13,132 bases of DNA, taken from contig JBAWAP010000017.1 of assembly GCA_049589355.1 (NCBI GenBank), forward strand, positions 1 through 13,132, read 5' to 3'. The stretch is from JBAWAP01 sp049589355. GTDB taxonomy: Bacteria > Chloroflexota > Anaerolineae > VGOG01. Of the stretch, positions 7,226-13,132 are shown one piece after another. Below the pieces are notes generated by a model that saw nothing but the letters and a program-made list of their open reading frames with translations, made no database searches and was not told the origin of the DNA. Each line of letters begins with the position of its first letter. Position 1 is the first letter of the stretch. Both the position numbers and the translations under genes were made by a program.

Positions 7226-7861
7226 TCAATCGAAAACGACGGTCTCCTTCCCATGTAGCTTCTCCATGATTTTGGCGGTGATCAGTTCCATGTGTGAGTT
7301 GTTTCTGACGAAGTCTAGACTATCAGAGGGTACGGTAAGCATGGGGCAGAGAGTAAAACTATTGACCCACTCCTCGTATAATTCGTTGAGCCGCTCCAGG
7401 TAATCGGTTGGGATATCTTGCTCGAAATCGCGCCCTCGTATAGCAATGCGCTGTTTCAGCGTTGGCACCGAAGCTTGCAGGTAAACGACCAGGTCAGGAG
7501 GCGGCAGGAACATGGTCAGAACTTCGTACAGCTCGCGGTAGTTGCGATAATCTCGCTCCCCCATGTGCTCCTGACGGTAGAGGTTCTCGGCGAAGATCTC
7601 AGCGTCCTCATACATCGTGCGATCCTGGATCACGGAGTTGGGGCGGTTGAGGAGCTGGTGGTGGTGGCGCAAGCGCCGCGAGAGGAAGAAGACCTGAGAG
7701 TGGAAAGCCCACTTTCGCATGTCCTTGTAAAAATCAGCCAAATAGGGATTATCGTCCACGGCCTCATAGAAGGGCTCCCAACCCAACTTCTCGCTGAGGA
7801 GAGCCGTGAGGGTAGATTTGCCCACTCCCATGTTGCCAGCAATAGCGATGAATTTTTTCAT
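7226..7861 (-). CDS. Deoxynucleoside kinase (dGK/dAK type)
   Basis: ATP-dependent kinase of 211 aa that phosphorylates deoxynucleosides (salvage of dNMP precursors), cytoplasmic. The P-loop GNMGVGKST is at 9-17. The substrate-site QDRTMYEDAEIFA (79-91) is the DRS/ERS-like motif of bacterial deoxyguanosine/deoxyadenosine kinases. The LID segment IRGRDFEQDI (141-150) carries the catalytic arginines. Length is normal for the family. Its ATG overlaps the stop of the upstream kinase-MazG gene in an ATGA, which implies translational coupling and equal dosage. No better start lies nearby. Base preference (dG, dA, dC) cannot be set from the sequence. The pairing recalls the tandem dAK/dGK genes of lactobacilli, which make a heterodimer; that parallel is inference. 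Confidence 0.92.
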   Translation of the reverse strand: MKKFIAIAGNMGVGKSTLTALLSEKLGWEPFYEAVDDNPYLADFYKDMRKWAFHSQVFFLSRRLRHHHQLLNRPNSVIQDRTMYEDAEIFAENLYRQEHMGERDYRNYRELYEVLTMFLPPPDLVVYLQASVPTLKQRIAIRGRDFEQDIPTDYLERLNELYEEWVNSFTLCPMLTVPSDSLDFVRNNSHMELITAKIMEKLHGKETVVFD

Positions 7862-8883
7862 CCCCGCATCCTCCTTTTATCCTCCTTCATTTCATCGAGA
7901 AAGGCTTCTTCCAGGTCAACCCCCGTATAGTTAGCCAGCCTCAGCAGGAAGGCCAGGCAATCAGCCAACTCCTGACGCAATTCGGGCAAGCGCTCCTGGA
8001 TGGCCCTGTCCAGAGCCTCTCGACGATTGCCCACCTTTCTGTAGAGCTCCTCCTGAGCAGTCCAAACCCCTTTGAGCTCTGCCCCCAGGTCACCCACTTC
8101 TTCGGTCAGGCATAAGAAGTTGAAATAGAGATCGGTTAGCAGGCCCCTCTCCCTGTCCAGTGCCGAGTGCCAACGCTGAAAGTCGCTCAGCCGTCGCCGG
8201 CCTTCTATGAAGATCGCGCGGTCGGCCTCGTCCAAGGCTGGGCCGATTCGCGGGAGAGGCCGCTGATAAGTGCCTTGCTCCAGAGCTGACTTGATGTGGC
8301 CCACCACTTGGGCCAGGTCCTGGGGGTCGTGAACGATGTCTAGCTTGTTGGTGTCTATGGTCAGGACGGGGGCTCGGTCGTAATCGGCAAAGAAACGATC
8401 GTACGCGATGCGTAACGCCTCCAAGTAGTCCCTGTCCATCTCCCGCTCGTAAGTGCGGTCGCGGAAGGCGATGCGCTTCATCAAGATGTCAGTGTCGGCC
8501 TTGAGGTAGACGATCAGGTTGGGTAGTGGGATCTTCTCCGCCATGATAGCGTGAACCCGCTCGTACATCTCCAGTTCGTCGTCTTTCAAATTCAGGTGGG
8601 CGAAGAGTCGGTCCTTGGCAAAGGTATAGTCACTGATGAGGGGGCTACGCTGGAGAGTCTCTGGGACGACTTGCTGTTGCTGCCGATAGCGGCTCAGCAA
8701 GAAGAAGATCTGGGTCTGGAAGGCGTACCTCTCCCGGTCGGTGTAGAAATCAGTGAGGAACGGGTTTTCCTCAAAGACCTCCAGGAGCAACTCGGCGTCG
8801 AATTCATCCCTTATCAGACGAGCCAGGGTGGTCTTGCCTACCCCGATGGCTCCTTCGATAGCGATGTACAATTTTTCCGGCAA
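7858..8883 (-). CDS. Deoxynucleoside kinase fused to a MazG-like pyrophosphohydrolase domain
   Basis: Two-domain protein of 341 aa. Residues 1-205 are a deoxynucleoside kinase: P-loop GAIGVGKTT (11-19), SDYTFAKDRLFA (84-95, a DY variant of the DRS motif) and LID FRDRTYEREMD (140-150). Residues about 232-341 look like an all-alpha NTP pyrophosphohydrolase (MazG-like): EEVGDLGAEL (261-270) and ELRQELADCLAFLLRLAN (301-318), giving an ExxD pair at Glu305/Asp308; the first motif has Asp265 where Glu is usual. I start at the TTG at 8883 because GAGGAG lies 6 nt upstream. The open frame runs on to 9051, but that would begin at the -35 box of the best promoter and pass through repeat DNA. The fusion suggests coupled control of dNMP formation and dNTP clean-up. 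Confidence 0.85.
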   Translation of the reverse strand: MPEKLYIAIEGAIGVGKTTLARLIRDEFDAELLLEVFEENPFLTDFYTDRERYAFQTQIFFLLSRYRQQQQVVPETLQRSPLISDYTFAKDRLFAHLNLKDDELEMYERVHAIMAEKIPLPNLIVYLKADTDILMKRIAFRDRTYEREMDRDYLEALRIAYDRFFADYDRAPVLTIDTNKLDIVHDPQDLAQVVGHIKSALEQGTYQRPLPRIGPALDEADRAIFIEGRRRLSDFQRWHSALDRERGLLTDLYFNFLCLTEEVGDLGAELKGVWTAQEELYRKVGNRREALDRAIQERLPELRQELADCLAFLLRLANYTGVDLEEAFLDEMKEDKRRMRG

Positions 8884-8922
8884 TTTAAACTCCTCACAGT
8901 AGGGCAGTTCTCTCGGAAATAC

Positions 8923-9011
8923 GTAACGAGGTGATTGAGGTAACGAGTCAACGAGTAACACGTAACGAGTTGCACGTCCCTCGTTCCTCATTTCCCGTTG
9001 ACTTGTTGCCT
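8923..9011. repeat. GTAACGAG/CAACGAGT palindromic repeat cluster in a 5' leader
   Basis: GTAACGAG occurs at 8923-8930, 8940-8947 and 8962-8969. The stretch TCAACGAG is matched in reverse by CCCGTTGACTTGTTG toward 9010. The cluster lies between the predicted promoter and the start codon of the kinase-MazG gene. It is probably a dispersed repeat insertion in the leader; no riboswitch is recognised. Confidence 0.55.
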
Positions 9012-9022
9012 CATTTGATATT

Positions 9023-9051
9023 AGGATACTCCGTTCGCTTTGAAAAGTCAA
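9023..9051 (-). promoter_or_regulatory. Sigma-70 promoter of the kinase operon
   Basis: On the minus strand TTGACT (9051-9046), a 17-nt spacer and TATCCT (9028-9023). The predicted start point near 9016 gives a leader of about 130 nt and rules out translation starts further upstream, supporting the TTG at 8883. Confidence 0.65.
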
Positions 9052-9094
9052 GCGTTTTAAGCCCTAAGCTAGCCTCTGGCTGAAATTTTTAAGG

Positions 9095-9120
9095 TGCAAC
9101 TTTTTGCAGTATAATACGTA
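9095..9120 (+). promoter_or_regulatory. Candidate ECF (sigmaW-like) promoter, overlapping a TATAAT box
   Basis: TGCAAC (9095-9100), exactly 16 nt, then CGTA (9117-9120). The known sigmaW consensus is TGAAAC-N16-CGTA, so only one base differs. A perfect TATAAT (9110-9115) overlaps, but with only a poor -35 box for sigma-70. The site is 18 bp before the ECF sigma gene and would allow self-activation. Placement is seen in the sequence; regulation is inferred. Confidence 0.5.
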
Positions 9121-9138
9121 TATATTAGAGGGAGGGAG

Positions 9139-9726
9139 ATGGAAGAGGAAACGGTCTGGATTCAAAGAGCCCTGGCAGGGGATCAAGAGGCCTTTGCTTG
9201 CTTGGTGGAAGCCTACCAAACTGCCGTCTACAACCTGGCCTATCGTATGTTGGGTAACGCGGCCGAAGCCGAGGACGCGGCCCAGGAGACCTTCATCAGA
9301 GTCTACACCCGCTTGGACACCTATGATTCGGAGAGAAAATTCTCCTCCTGGCTTTTGGCTATCGCTTCCCATTATTGTATAGACCATTTGCGCCAGCGAC
9401 GATTGGGGTGGTTGTCACTGGATGAACTGCCCCCCTGGCGCTGGCTGGCCAGCAGCAGCCGGCCTGAGGAAGCCGTCATCCGAGGCGAGGAACGCGACGA
9501 AGTACGCCAGTTGCTGGACCAACTGCCTCCTCACTACCGGGCGACAGTGATCCTGCACTATTGGTATGACCTTTCCTATCAAGAGATCGCTGAGGCGCTG
9601 GAGACCACCGAGAGTGCCGTGAAGTCCACGCTGTACCGGGCGCGGCAGATGCTGGCCCAGGGGGCACCGGCTTACCAAAACAGAGGGCCGGTTAGCTTAG
9701 CTCAGAGGGCTGTAGCAGAGGGGTGA
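9139..9726 (+). CDS. ECF-type RNA polymerase sigma factor
   Basis: Alternative sigma factor of 195 aa (sigma-70 family, ECF/sigma-24 group). Region 2 spans about 22-88 and includes YRMLGNAAEAEDAAQETFIRV and the SSWLLAIASHYCIDHLR helix (core and -10 contact). Region 4 spans about 123-173 with LPPHYRATVILHY and the helix-turn-helix SYQEIAEALETTESAVKSTL. There is no region 1 or 3, as expected for ECF factors. The ATG follows a GGAGGGAG ribosome site. The next gene begins 3 nt after the stop and encodes a zinc-binding membrane anti-sigma factor, so this factor is probably held at the membrane until a signal releases it. The upstream DNA has a matching ECF-type promoter. The signal is unknown; an envelope role is inferred from the third gene. 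Confidence 0.93.
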   Translation: MEEETVWIQRALAGDQEAFACLVEAYQTAVYNLAYRMLGNAAEAEDAAQETFIRVYTRLDTYDSERKFSSWLLAIASHYCIDHLRQRRLGWLSLDELPPWRWLASSSRPEEAVIRGEERDEVRQLLDQLPPHYRATVILHYWYDLSYQEIAEALETTESAVKSTLYRARQMLAQGAPAYQNRGPVSLAQRAVAEG

Positions 9727-9729
9727 AAG

Positions 9730-10296
9730 ATGGCGAGTTGTCAGGATATAGGTTGGTTGATGTCGTTAGCGCTGGATCAGAGTTTAACTCAGGGCGAGGT
9801 CCGTTGCTTGGAGGAGCATCTCAAGCGGTGCCCAACTTGCCAGGAGGAGTGGGAGGCAGTGCAGCGCGTATCGCAGCTTTTCACTAATGCGCTGTTGATG
9901 GGCCCACCCCCAGGCTTTGCAGATAGGGTAATGCAACGCTTGGCTCGACGCCAGGCCCGCAGGCAGAGGCTTTTGGCAGGGACGGCGCTGCTCGTAACCT
10001 GCCTGGGCTTAGCAGTCTTTGCTCTGCCTGAGATCATCGGGTTTCTGGCCCTGCTTGGGCAGGTGATCAGCCACCCTTCTCTGTTAGGCTACGGTATACA
10101 ACTAATGGCCCGACTCTTCGACCTCGCCCAGTCCTTGGGTAGAGCTTGCTGGCTGGTAACCGCAGCCCTATTCTCTTCCCTCAATCAGCCGGCCTTGTTA
10201 GGCTATTCCTTCCTCGTCCTGGCCTTGACCACGCTTTGGATTCGCCTGGTGGCTGGGCGCCGAGGCGGATATCGGCCAGTTATCAATAACGTGTAG
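9730..10296 (+). CDS. Zinc-finger anti-sigma factor, membrane protein
   Basis: 188-aa inhibitor predicted to bind the preceding ECF sigma factor. The N-terminal ZAS domain has Cys4 and H30-x3-C34-x2-C37 (EEHLKRCPTC), the usual zinc-binding pattern of group anti-sigma factors. A basic stretch (RLARRQARRQRL, 70-81) precedes hydrophobic segments at about 82-113 and 138-175, so the sigma-binding part faces the cytoplasm and the rest sits in the membrane. There is little extracytoplasmic domain, so sensing may use the membrane itself or a partner. The ATG is 3 nt after the sigma stop, and the Shine-Dalgarno (GAGGGG) lies inside the sigma gene's end, implying translational coupling. Confidence 0.9.
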   Translation: MASCQDIGWLMSLALDQSLTQGEVRCLEEHLKRCPTCQEEWEAVQRVSQLFTNALLMGPPPGFADRVMQRLARRQARRQRLLAGTALLVTCLGLAVFALPEIIGFLALLGQVISHPSLLGYGIQLMARLFDLAQSLGRACWLVTAALFSSLNQPALLGYSFLVLALTTLWIRLVAGRRGGYRPVINNV

Positions 10297-10298
10297 AA

Positions 10299-10354
10299 GG
10301 TCGGATGAAGCGTAGAACACTGTTCACCCCATTCCGACCGGGGTTCAATCCCGG
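10299..10354 (+). other. Two adjacent hairpins in the gap before the third operon gene
   Basis: GGTCGGA (10299-10305) pairs with TCCGACC (10333-10339). Directly after it CCGGG (10338-10342) and CCCGG (10350-10354) close a GTTCAAT loop that looks like a tRNA T-arm. There is no T-tract and no full cloverleaf. It may be an mRNA processing or attenuation element, or a tRNA fragment. Confidence 0.35.
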
Positions 10355-10393
10355 CGAGGACAAAATCACTCAAAAACAAAGGAGGTATTTACG

Positions 10394-11425
10394 ATGAAAA
10401 AGGTTTTGCTTGCATGTCTGTTGGCACTGTTGTTGGCCGCCACAGCCACACCCGTATTCGCAGACGGAGACGGCGGAAGGGTTGTCTTCGGTGGCAGTTT
10501 CACCCTGGAGTCAGGGGAAGAGGTAGACGGCGACCTGGTGATCTTTGGCGGCAGCGCAGTCCTGGAGGAGGACAGCCTGGTTCACGGCAATGTGGTGGTC
10601 ATGGGAGGTAGCGCCAGGGTTGCTGGAGAGGTAAATGGTGACATAGTCACCTTCGGTGGCAACGTGGAGGTCAGGACGACAGCCGTCGTGGATGGAGATT
10701 TGGTTACCATTGGCGGCAACGTCGAGCGAGAAGAGGGGGCTGTCGTTAGGGGAAGTGAGGTAGAGGGCTTGGAATTCAGAGGCTTCCCTCGTTTTTGGAC
10801 CGTCCCCACAAGGCTGAACCTTACTAACAGGTGGCCCAATATCTGGTCCAGCTTCATCTTCGATGTCTTCAAGTCCATTTTTGTGGCCCTGGCCCTGGCC
10901 GCCCTGGGCTTGTTGGTCGTCCTCTTCTGGCCGAAGCAGACGCAGGTGGTGAGCCAAACCATCCTCACCGCTCCCCTGCCAAGCGGAGGGGTCGGCCTGT
11001 TGACCGCAGTAGTGGCTGTAGCCTTGATGGTCTTGCTAGCTATCACCATCTGTCTGTCGCCTGTGGCCTTCCTTTTGGGGGTGGCGACGCTTGCCGGGGG
11101 CATCTTCGGCTGGATTGCCGTTGGGCTGCTGGTGGGCCAGAAGCTTCTGGAGGCTTTCAAGGTCAAGGGCATCACCACTATGATAGCTGTGGTGGTGGGC
11201 ATCTTGCTTATCTCTTTGCTTGGTGCTATCCCTTGTATAGGGACTATCACGGCCATCATTGTGGGCTGCCTGGGCTTGGGCGCCGTGGTCCTGACCCGCT
11301 TCGGCACACAGACCTATCCTCTGCCAACACGTGTTCCACCTGCCCCACCGGCACCGATTCAGCCAGAGGAAATCGCGGCTGTGGAAGTTGAACCTGAGGC
11401 CGAGGAGGGTGCTTCTGAAGGCTAG
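10394..11425 (+). CDS. Exported membrane protein with bactofilin-like beta repeats
   Basis: 343 aa, third gene of the ECF operon. Residues 1-23 are a signal peptide (MKKVLL to VFA). Residues about 29-125 hold five repeats of the form (V/I)xFGG(S/N), GG pairs at 33, 52, 71, 88 and 107 (spacing 17-19), each preceded by a hydrophobic G-(D/N)-(L/V/I)-V strand, a right-handed beta-helix pattern like polymer-forming bactofilin-type proteins. Hydrophobic helices follow at about 154-179, 199-250 and 260-304, then a Pro-rich, acidic tail. It therefore presents a small solenoid outside the membrane. AGGAGG lies 8 nt before the ATG. Function is unknown; the operon suggests it is the stress-response effector or a sensor for the anti-sigma factor. 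Confidence 0.85.
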   Translation: MKKVLLACLLALLLAATATPVFADGDGGRVVFGGSFTLESGEEVDGDLVIFGGSAVLEEDSLVHGNVVVMGGSARVAGEVNGDIVTFGGNVEVRTTAVVDGDLVTIGGNVEREEGAVVRGSEVEGLEFRGFPRFWTVPTRLNLTNRWPNIWSSFIFDVFKSIFVALALAALGLLVVLFWPKQTQVVSQTILTAPLPSGGVGLLTAVVAVALMVLLAITICLSPVAFLLGVATLAGGIFGWIAVGLLVGQKLLEAFKVKGITTMIAVVVGILLISLLGAIPCIGTITAIIVGCLGLGAVVLTRFGTQTYPLPTRVPPAPPAPIQPEEIAAVEVEPEAEEGASEG

Positions 11426-11435
11426 TATTGAGGTT

Positions 11436-11467
11436 AAAAAAGGGAGGGCTCTTCGCCCTCCCTTTTT
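11436..11467 (+). terminator. Intrinsic terminator of the ECF operon
   Basis: AGGGAGGGC (11441-11449) and GCCCTCCCT (11455-11463) form a 9-bp stem with a TCTTC loop, with an A-tract before and TTTT after. The A and T tracts pair, so it could also stop transcription arriving from the right on the minus strand. Confidence 0.9.
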
Positions 11468-11542
11468 AGTTAAGCGGACAATGATGCTTTATGATCTCAG
11501 ATAAGCTAATGGCGTATCTGGTGCCTTTGTTTTGCGCTAGTG

Positions 11543-11674
11543 GTGTAACGTTCTTGAGTTCAGTTGCATGCGGGCCACGGAGAGTTGACCCGGAACAACG
11601 AGCTTATACGAAAGCGAAGAAGGAACGCAAAACTACTAACTCGTGAGCATGTCAACTGCAACGCATTGTTATGC
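11543..11674 (-). other. Integron attC site A (132 bp), last site of the array
   Basis: Read on the minus strand: R'' GCATAAC (11674-11668), an imperfect palindrome, then R' GTTACAC (11549-11543; one mismatch to GTTRRRY). The arms align as GTT(G)CAGTTG(A)CATGC against GTTCAGTTGCATGC, leaving one extra G and one extra A in the first arm. Such extrahelical bases are the hallmark of attC hairpins. The flank reads AACGTT at the R' box. The stop codon of the cassette gene lies inside R''. Confidence 0.78.
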
Positions 11675-12499
11675 CGCATTTGGGTCTGTGTCGTCAAACA
11701 AGATGCCGCATAGGGCTTTTGTTTCGGGATCACCACCCGACAGGATGCTTAATTGCTGAACCACGTGCAACCAGTCGCAAAACGCGCTGTTGATAATCTC
11801 TCTCGCATCGCCGAGCACTGCGTTACCATCATGAATCAGTATATCAACACTAAAGGGAATCGGAACTGGATTTGCTACGATCAATTCCTTGTCTTTCATT
11901 GCACCATCGTAATACATCTCGACCGGGCCATTATTGCTGGTATCGAACTTGACCAAGCCGAGATGTGGGTTGAGCTTTGATCGGTTTTGGTTCCGGCCGT
12001 GTTTTTTCTTGTTGGCGAGATCGGCGCATACCAGGAGATTTGCACTCTGATTCGCGATGCCATCGAGGTCAACCTGCTGGTGTGTGGCCTTCGCGTATTG
12101 GTGTAGGCGATCCTTGAGGTGCCAAACAGCCTTGGCGAATTCCAAAACTCGATCGTAGATGCGTTCGTCTGGCACCGTGAACGTCTTGAGACCACCCAGC
12201 TTGAGTCCCTCAAAGCGGATTCGACGGTTCATATCGAAGAGTACGTAATAGCGCGTTTGACCGCCCGATTCAGAGGCGATCGGCTCGAATCGTTGAAGAG
12301 GGGTGTAAAGATCACACCGGGCCCGAAGAATGCTGCGCAATTCGGCGCGGATTTCAGTGGCGATCTCGTCGGCTGTCCGGTTCGCTCCAACACGTGCCTG
12401 GCTCATCGCGGTGCGTCCTTTGCGCCCGTAGGAGAAAAACAATGCTCCAATAGCCTGTGGACACCGAAAGAAGAGGGAAGGTTCAGTTCTGCGGCATAA
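11549..12499 (-). mobile_element. Integron gene cassette A (951 bp)
   Basis: On the minus strand the unit begins TTATGC (12499-12494) and its own 3' attC carries R'' GCATAAC, which is exactly complementary, the expected relation for a cassette that closes into a circle. It contains a single gene in the cassette orientation and no promoter of its own that I can see, with a 93-nt leader. The left end (11549/11548) sits 82 bp from the ECF operon terminator and marks the end of the array. Confidence 0.75.
11669..12406 (-). CDS. Integron cassette protein of unknown function
   Basis: 245 aa, soluble, no signal peptide or membrane helix. I do not recognise a named family. The N-terminal third is helical and charged (EIATEIRAELRSILRAR), followed by a short beta-rich part (RYYVLFDMNRRIRFEG). 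The middle has AVWHLKDRLHQ (93-103) and CADLANKKKH (127-136), a W-H-L...D-L-x-N-x-x-K-H pattern that I associate with uncharacterised helical, possibly HEPN-like proteins; this is weak. I chose the ATG at 12406 (AAAGGA about 10 nt upstream). The frame stays open further but would cross the cassette boundary into the neighbouring attC. The TAA stop lies inside the attC R'' box, as is common in cassettes. Confidence 0.75.
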   Translation of the reverse strand: MSQARVGANRTADEIATEIRAELRSILRARCDLYTPLQRFEPIASESGGQTRYYVLFDMNRRIRFEGLKLGGLKTFTVPDERIYDRVLEFAKAVWHLKDRLHQYAKATHQQVDLDGIANQSANLLVCADLANKKKHGRNQNRSKLNPHLGLVKFDTSNNGPVEMYYDGAMKDKELIVANPVPIPFSVDILIHDGNAVLGDAREIINSAFCDWLHVVQQLSILSGGDPETKALCGILFDDTDPNAA

Positions 12500-12625
12500 C
12501 GGTTGGTGTGAGCCGCGCCCACCCGCCCTCACTGGGGAAACCCGCCTGAATCACCGACACCACCGCGAGCAGGACACGATGGTTGAAAGCGCAAGGGTGG
12601 GCGTCGGCTCCACACAGGGTTGGGC
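12494..12625 (-). other. Integron attC site B (132 bp)
   Basis: On the minus strand: R'' GCCCAAC (12625-12619, perfect RYYYAAC), a long imperfect palindrome, then R' GTTATGC (12500-12494). The arms align as GTGTG(G)AGCCG(A)CGCCCACCC against GTGTGAGCCGCGCCCACCC, again with an extra G and an extra A in the first arm only. The length is identical to attC A although the sequence differs. Confidence 0.85.
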
Positions 12626-13123
12626 CGCTCCGGAGCATATGCTATATACCTCGTTATTGCGCTCAAAACGGAGCCATCACCCATCGCCCATAGGCGACGA
12701 ACGCGGCTAAAGCGAAAAGAATAAGACCGACCACGATATTGGGGCTTTCGCGGCAGGCGACGTGGAACCCAATGGCCAACAGCATCATCAGGGCGAGCAG
12801 CGCTGCCGACCAAGGCGTCAGCCAGGCTAGAATCCCGGTCGCGGCTGGTAGGATCAGACCGATCCCGCCCAGAAACGTGCAGAGGGCGATCAAGGTTAAC
12901 AGAGGCCGTGTTATTGTGCCAAGCCTCTGTATCCCACGTTGCATTTTCGTTTGATCTGGGCGGATACCGTGCGTATAGGCAACCGAGATGAATTTCACGG
13001 CGAGCACTATCTGCAAAGCCCATAGGATGACATTCATTTTATTGCCTTTCGTTTGCCCCATCAGGGTCGCGGCTCTTTGGAAACCATTGTCTAGATTTCA
13101 CACGACTGCGGTAGGCGGCCCAA
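12500..13123 (-). mobile_element. Integron gene cassette B (624 bp)
   Basis: On the minus strand it begins TTGGGCCGC (13123-13115), and its 3' end carries GCGGCCCAAC (12628-12619), a 9-bp exact complement covering the R box. It holds one gene in the cassette orientation after an 86-nt leader. Confidence 0.8.
12663..13037 (-). CDS. DoxX-like four-helix membrane protein (integron cassette)
   Basis: 124 aa with four predicted membrane helices at about 3-22, 50-70, 76-98 and 105-120. It matches the DoxX_2-like pattern: an N-terminal hydrophobic helix with FISVAYTHGIRP, then LGGIGLILPAATGILAWLTP (64-83) and a closing NIVVGLILFALAAFVAYGR (107-125 region). Family members are small inner-membrane proteins of mostly unknown activity. 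The ATG at 13037 has AAAGG 7 nt upstream; the ATG at 13061 has no ribosome site. DoxX-like proteins are plausible cassette cargo; a specific role is not predictable. Confidence 0.85.
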   Translation of the reverse strand: MNVILWALQIVLAVKFISVAYTHGIRPDQTKMQRGIQRLGTITRPLLTLIALCTFLGGIGLILPAATGILAWLTPWSAALLALMMLLAIGFHVACRESPNIVVGLILFALAAFVAYGRWVMAPF

Positions 13124-13132
13124 CGTTGCGGG
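13118..13132 (-). other. Edge of a third attC site (R' box), partial
   Basis: On the minus strand CCCGCAAC leads into GTTGGGC (13124-13118), a perfect GTTRRRY core. The AACGTT flank matches the flank of attC A. Only the last 15 bases are inside the window; the rest of the site, and at least one more cassette or attI, would lie to the right. Confidence 0.65.

Noticed and set aside
11469..11475. GTTAAGC as a further integron core site
   Set aside because: It fits GTTRRRY, but there is no partner palindrome and it abuts the ECF operon terminator; the site ending the array at 11543-11549 lacks a complementary R'' to its left.
12119..12499. Plus-strand open frame of 126 codons inside cassette A
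   Set aside because: It is antisense to the cassette gene, lacks a recognisable domain, and runs against the cassette orientation. Its stop in the attC box is coincidental.
12529..13023. Minus-strand open frame of 164 codons overlapping cassette B
   Set aside because: It is a shifted frame over the DoxX-like gene and the attC hairpin, with no membrane or domain pattern.

Overview
This window looks like a chromosomal piece of a Chloroflexota (probably Anaerolineae-type) bacterium or metagenome bin. The lineage call is an inference. It rests mainly on a secreted protein with Pro/Thr-rich linkers and a YLPLIMK motif, which is typical of exported Chloroflexota proteins. It also fits the SigA-type sigma factor with extra inserts, and the scattered palindromic intergenic repeats.

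Layout, left to right. (1) The 3' part of a SigA/RpoD-family sigma factor; its start lies left of the window. (2) A complete tRNA-Asn(GTT) with a consensus promoter and its own terminator. (3) An Old Yellow Enzyme-type flavin oxidoreductase and a Maf nucleotide pyrophosphatase, both on the + strand; the maf frame carries a G/C-run palindrome. (4) A convergent gap with a perfect 30-bp palindrome and a REP-like repeat. (5) A minus-strand block transcribed right to left: a deoxynucleoside kinase fused to a MazG-like domain, a second deoxynucleoside kinase overlapping it by ATGA, a cysteine synthase-family enzyme, and a secreted GHL10-type glycoside hydrolase with a 4 x 78-bp repeat. (6) A + strand ECF sigma / zinc-finger anti-sigma / exported beta-repeat membrane protein operon. 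It has a sigmaW-like candidate promoter at its head and a strong terminator at its end.

(7) From 11543 to the right edge the sequence changes character. Two minus-strand genes are each flanked by integron attC-like recombination sites, both exactly 132 bp. Each complete cassette begins with bases complementary to the R'' box at its own 3' end (TTATGC/GCATAA and TTGGGC/GCCCAA), and both hairpins carry an unpaired G and an unpaired A. I read this as two complete integron gene cassettes, one with an unrecognised 245-aa protein and one with a DoxX-like membrane protein, plus the edge of a third attC. No integrase is visible. By cassette orientation, attI/intI, if present, would lie beyond the right edge. 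An integron array in a Chloroflexota-like genome is the most notable content here.

The other unusual points are the kinase-MazG fusion paired with a second kinase, and the ECF operon with possible self-activation.
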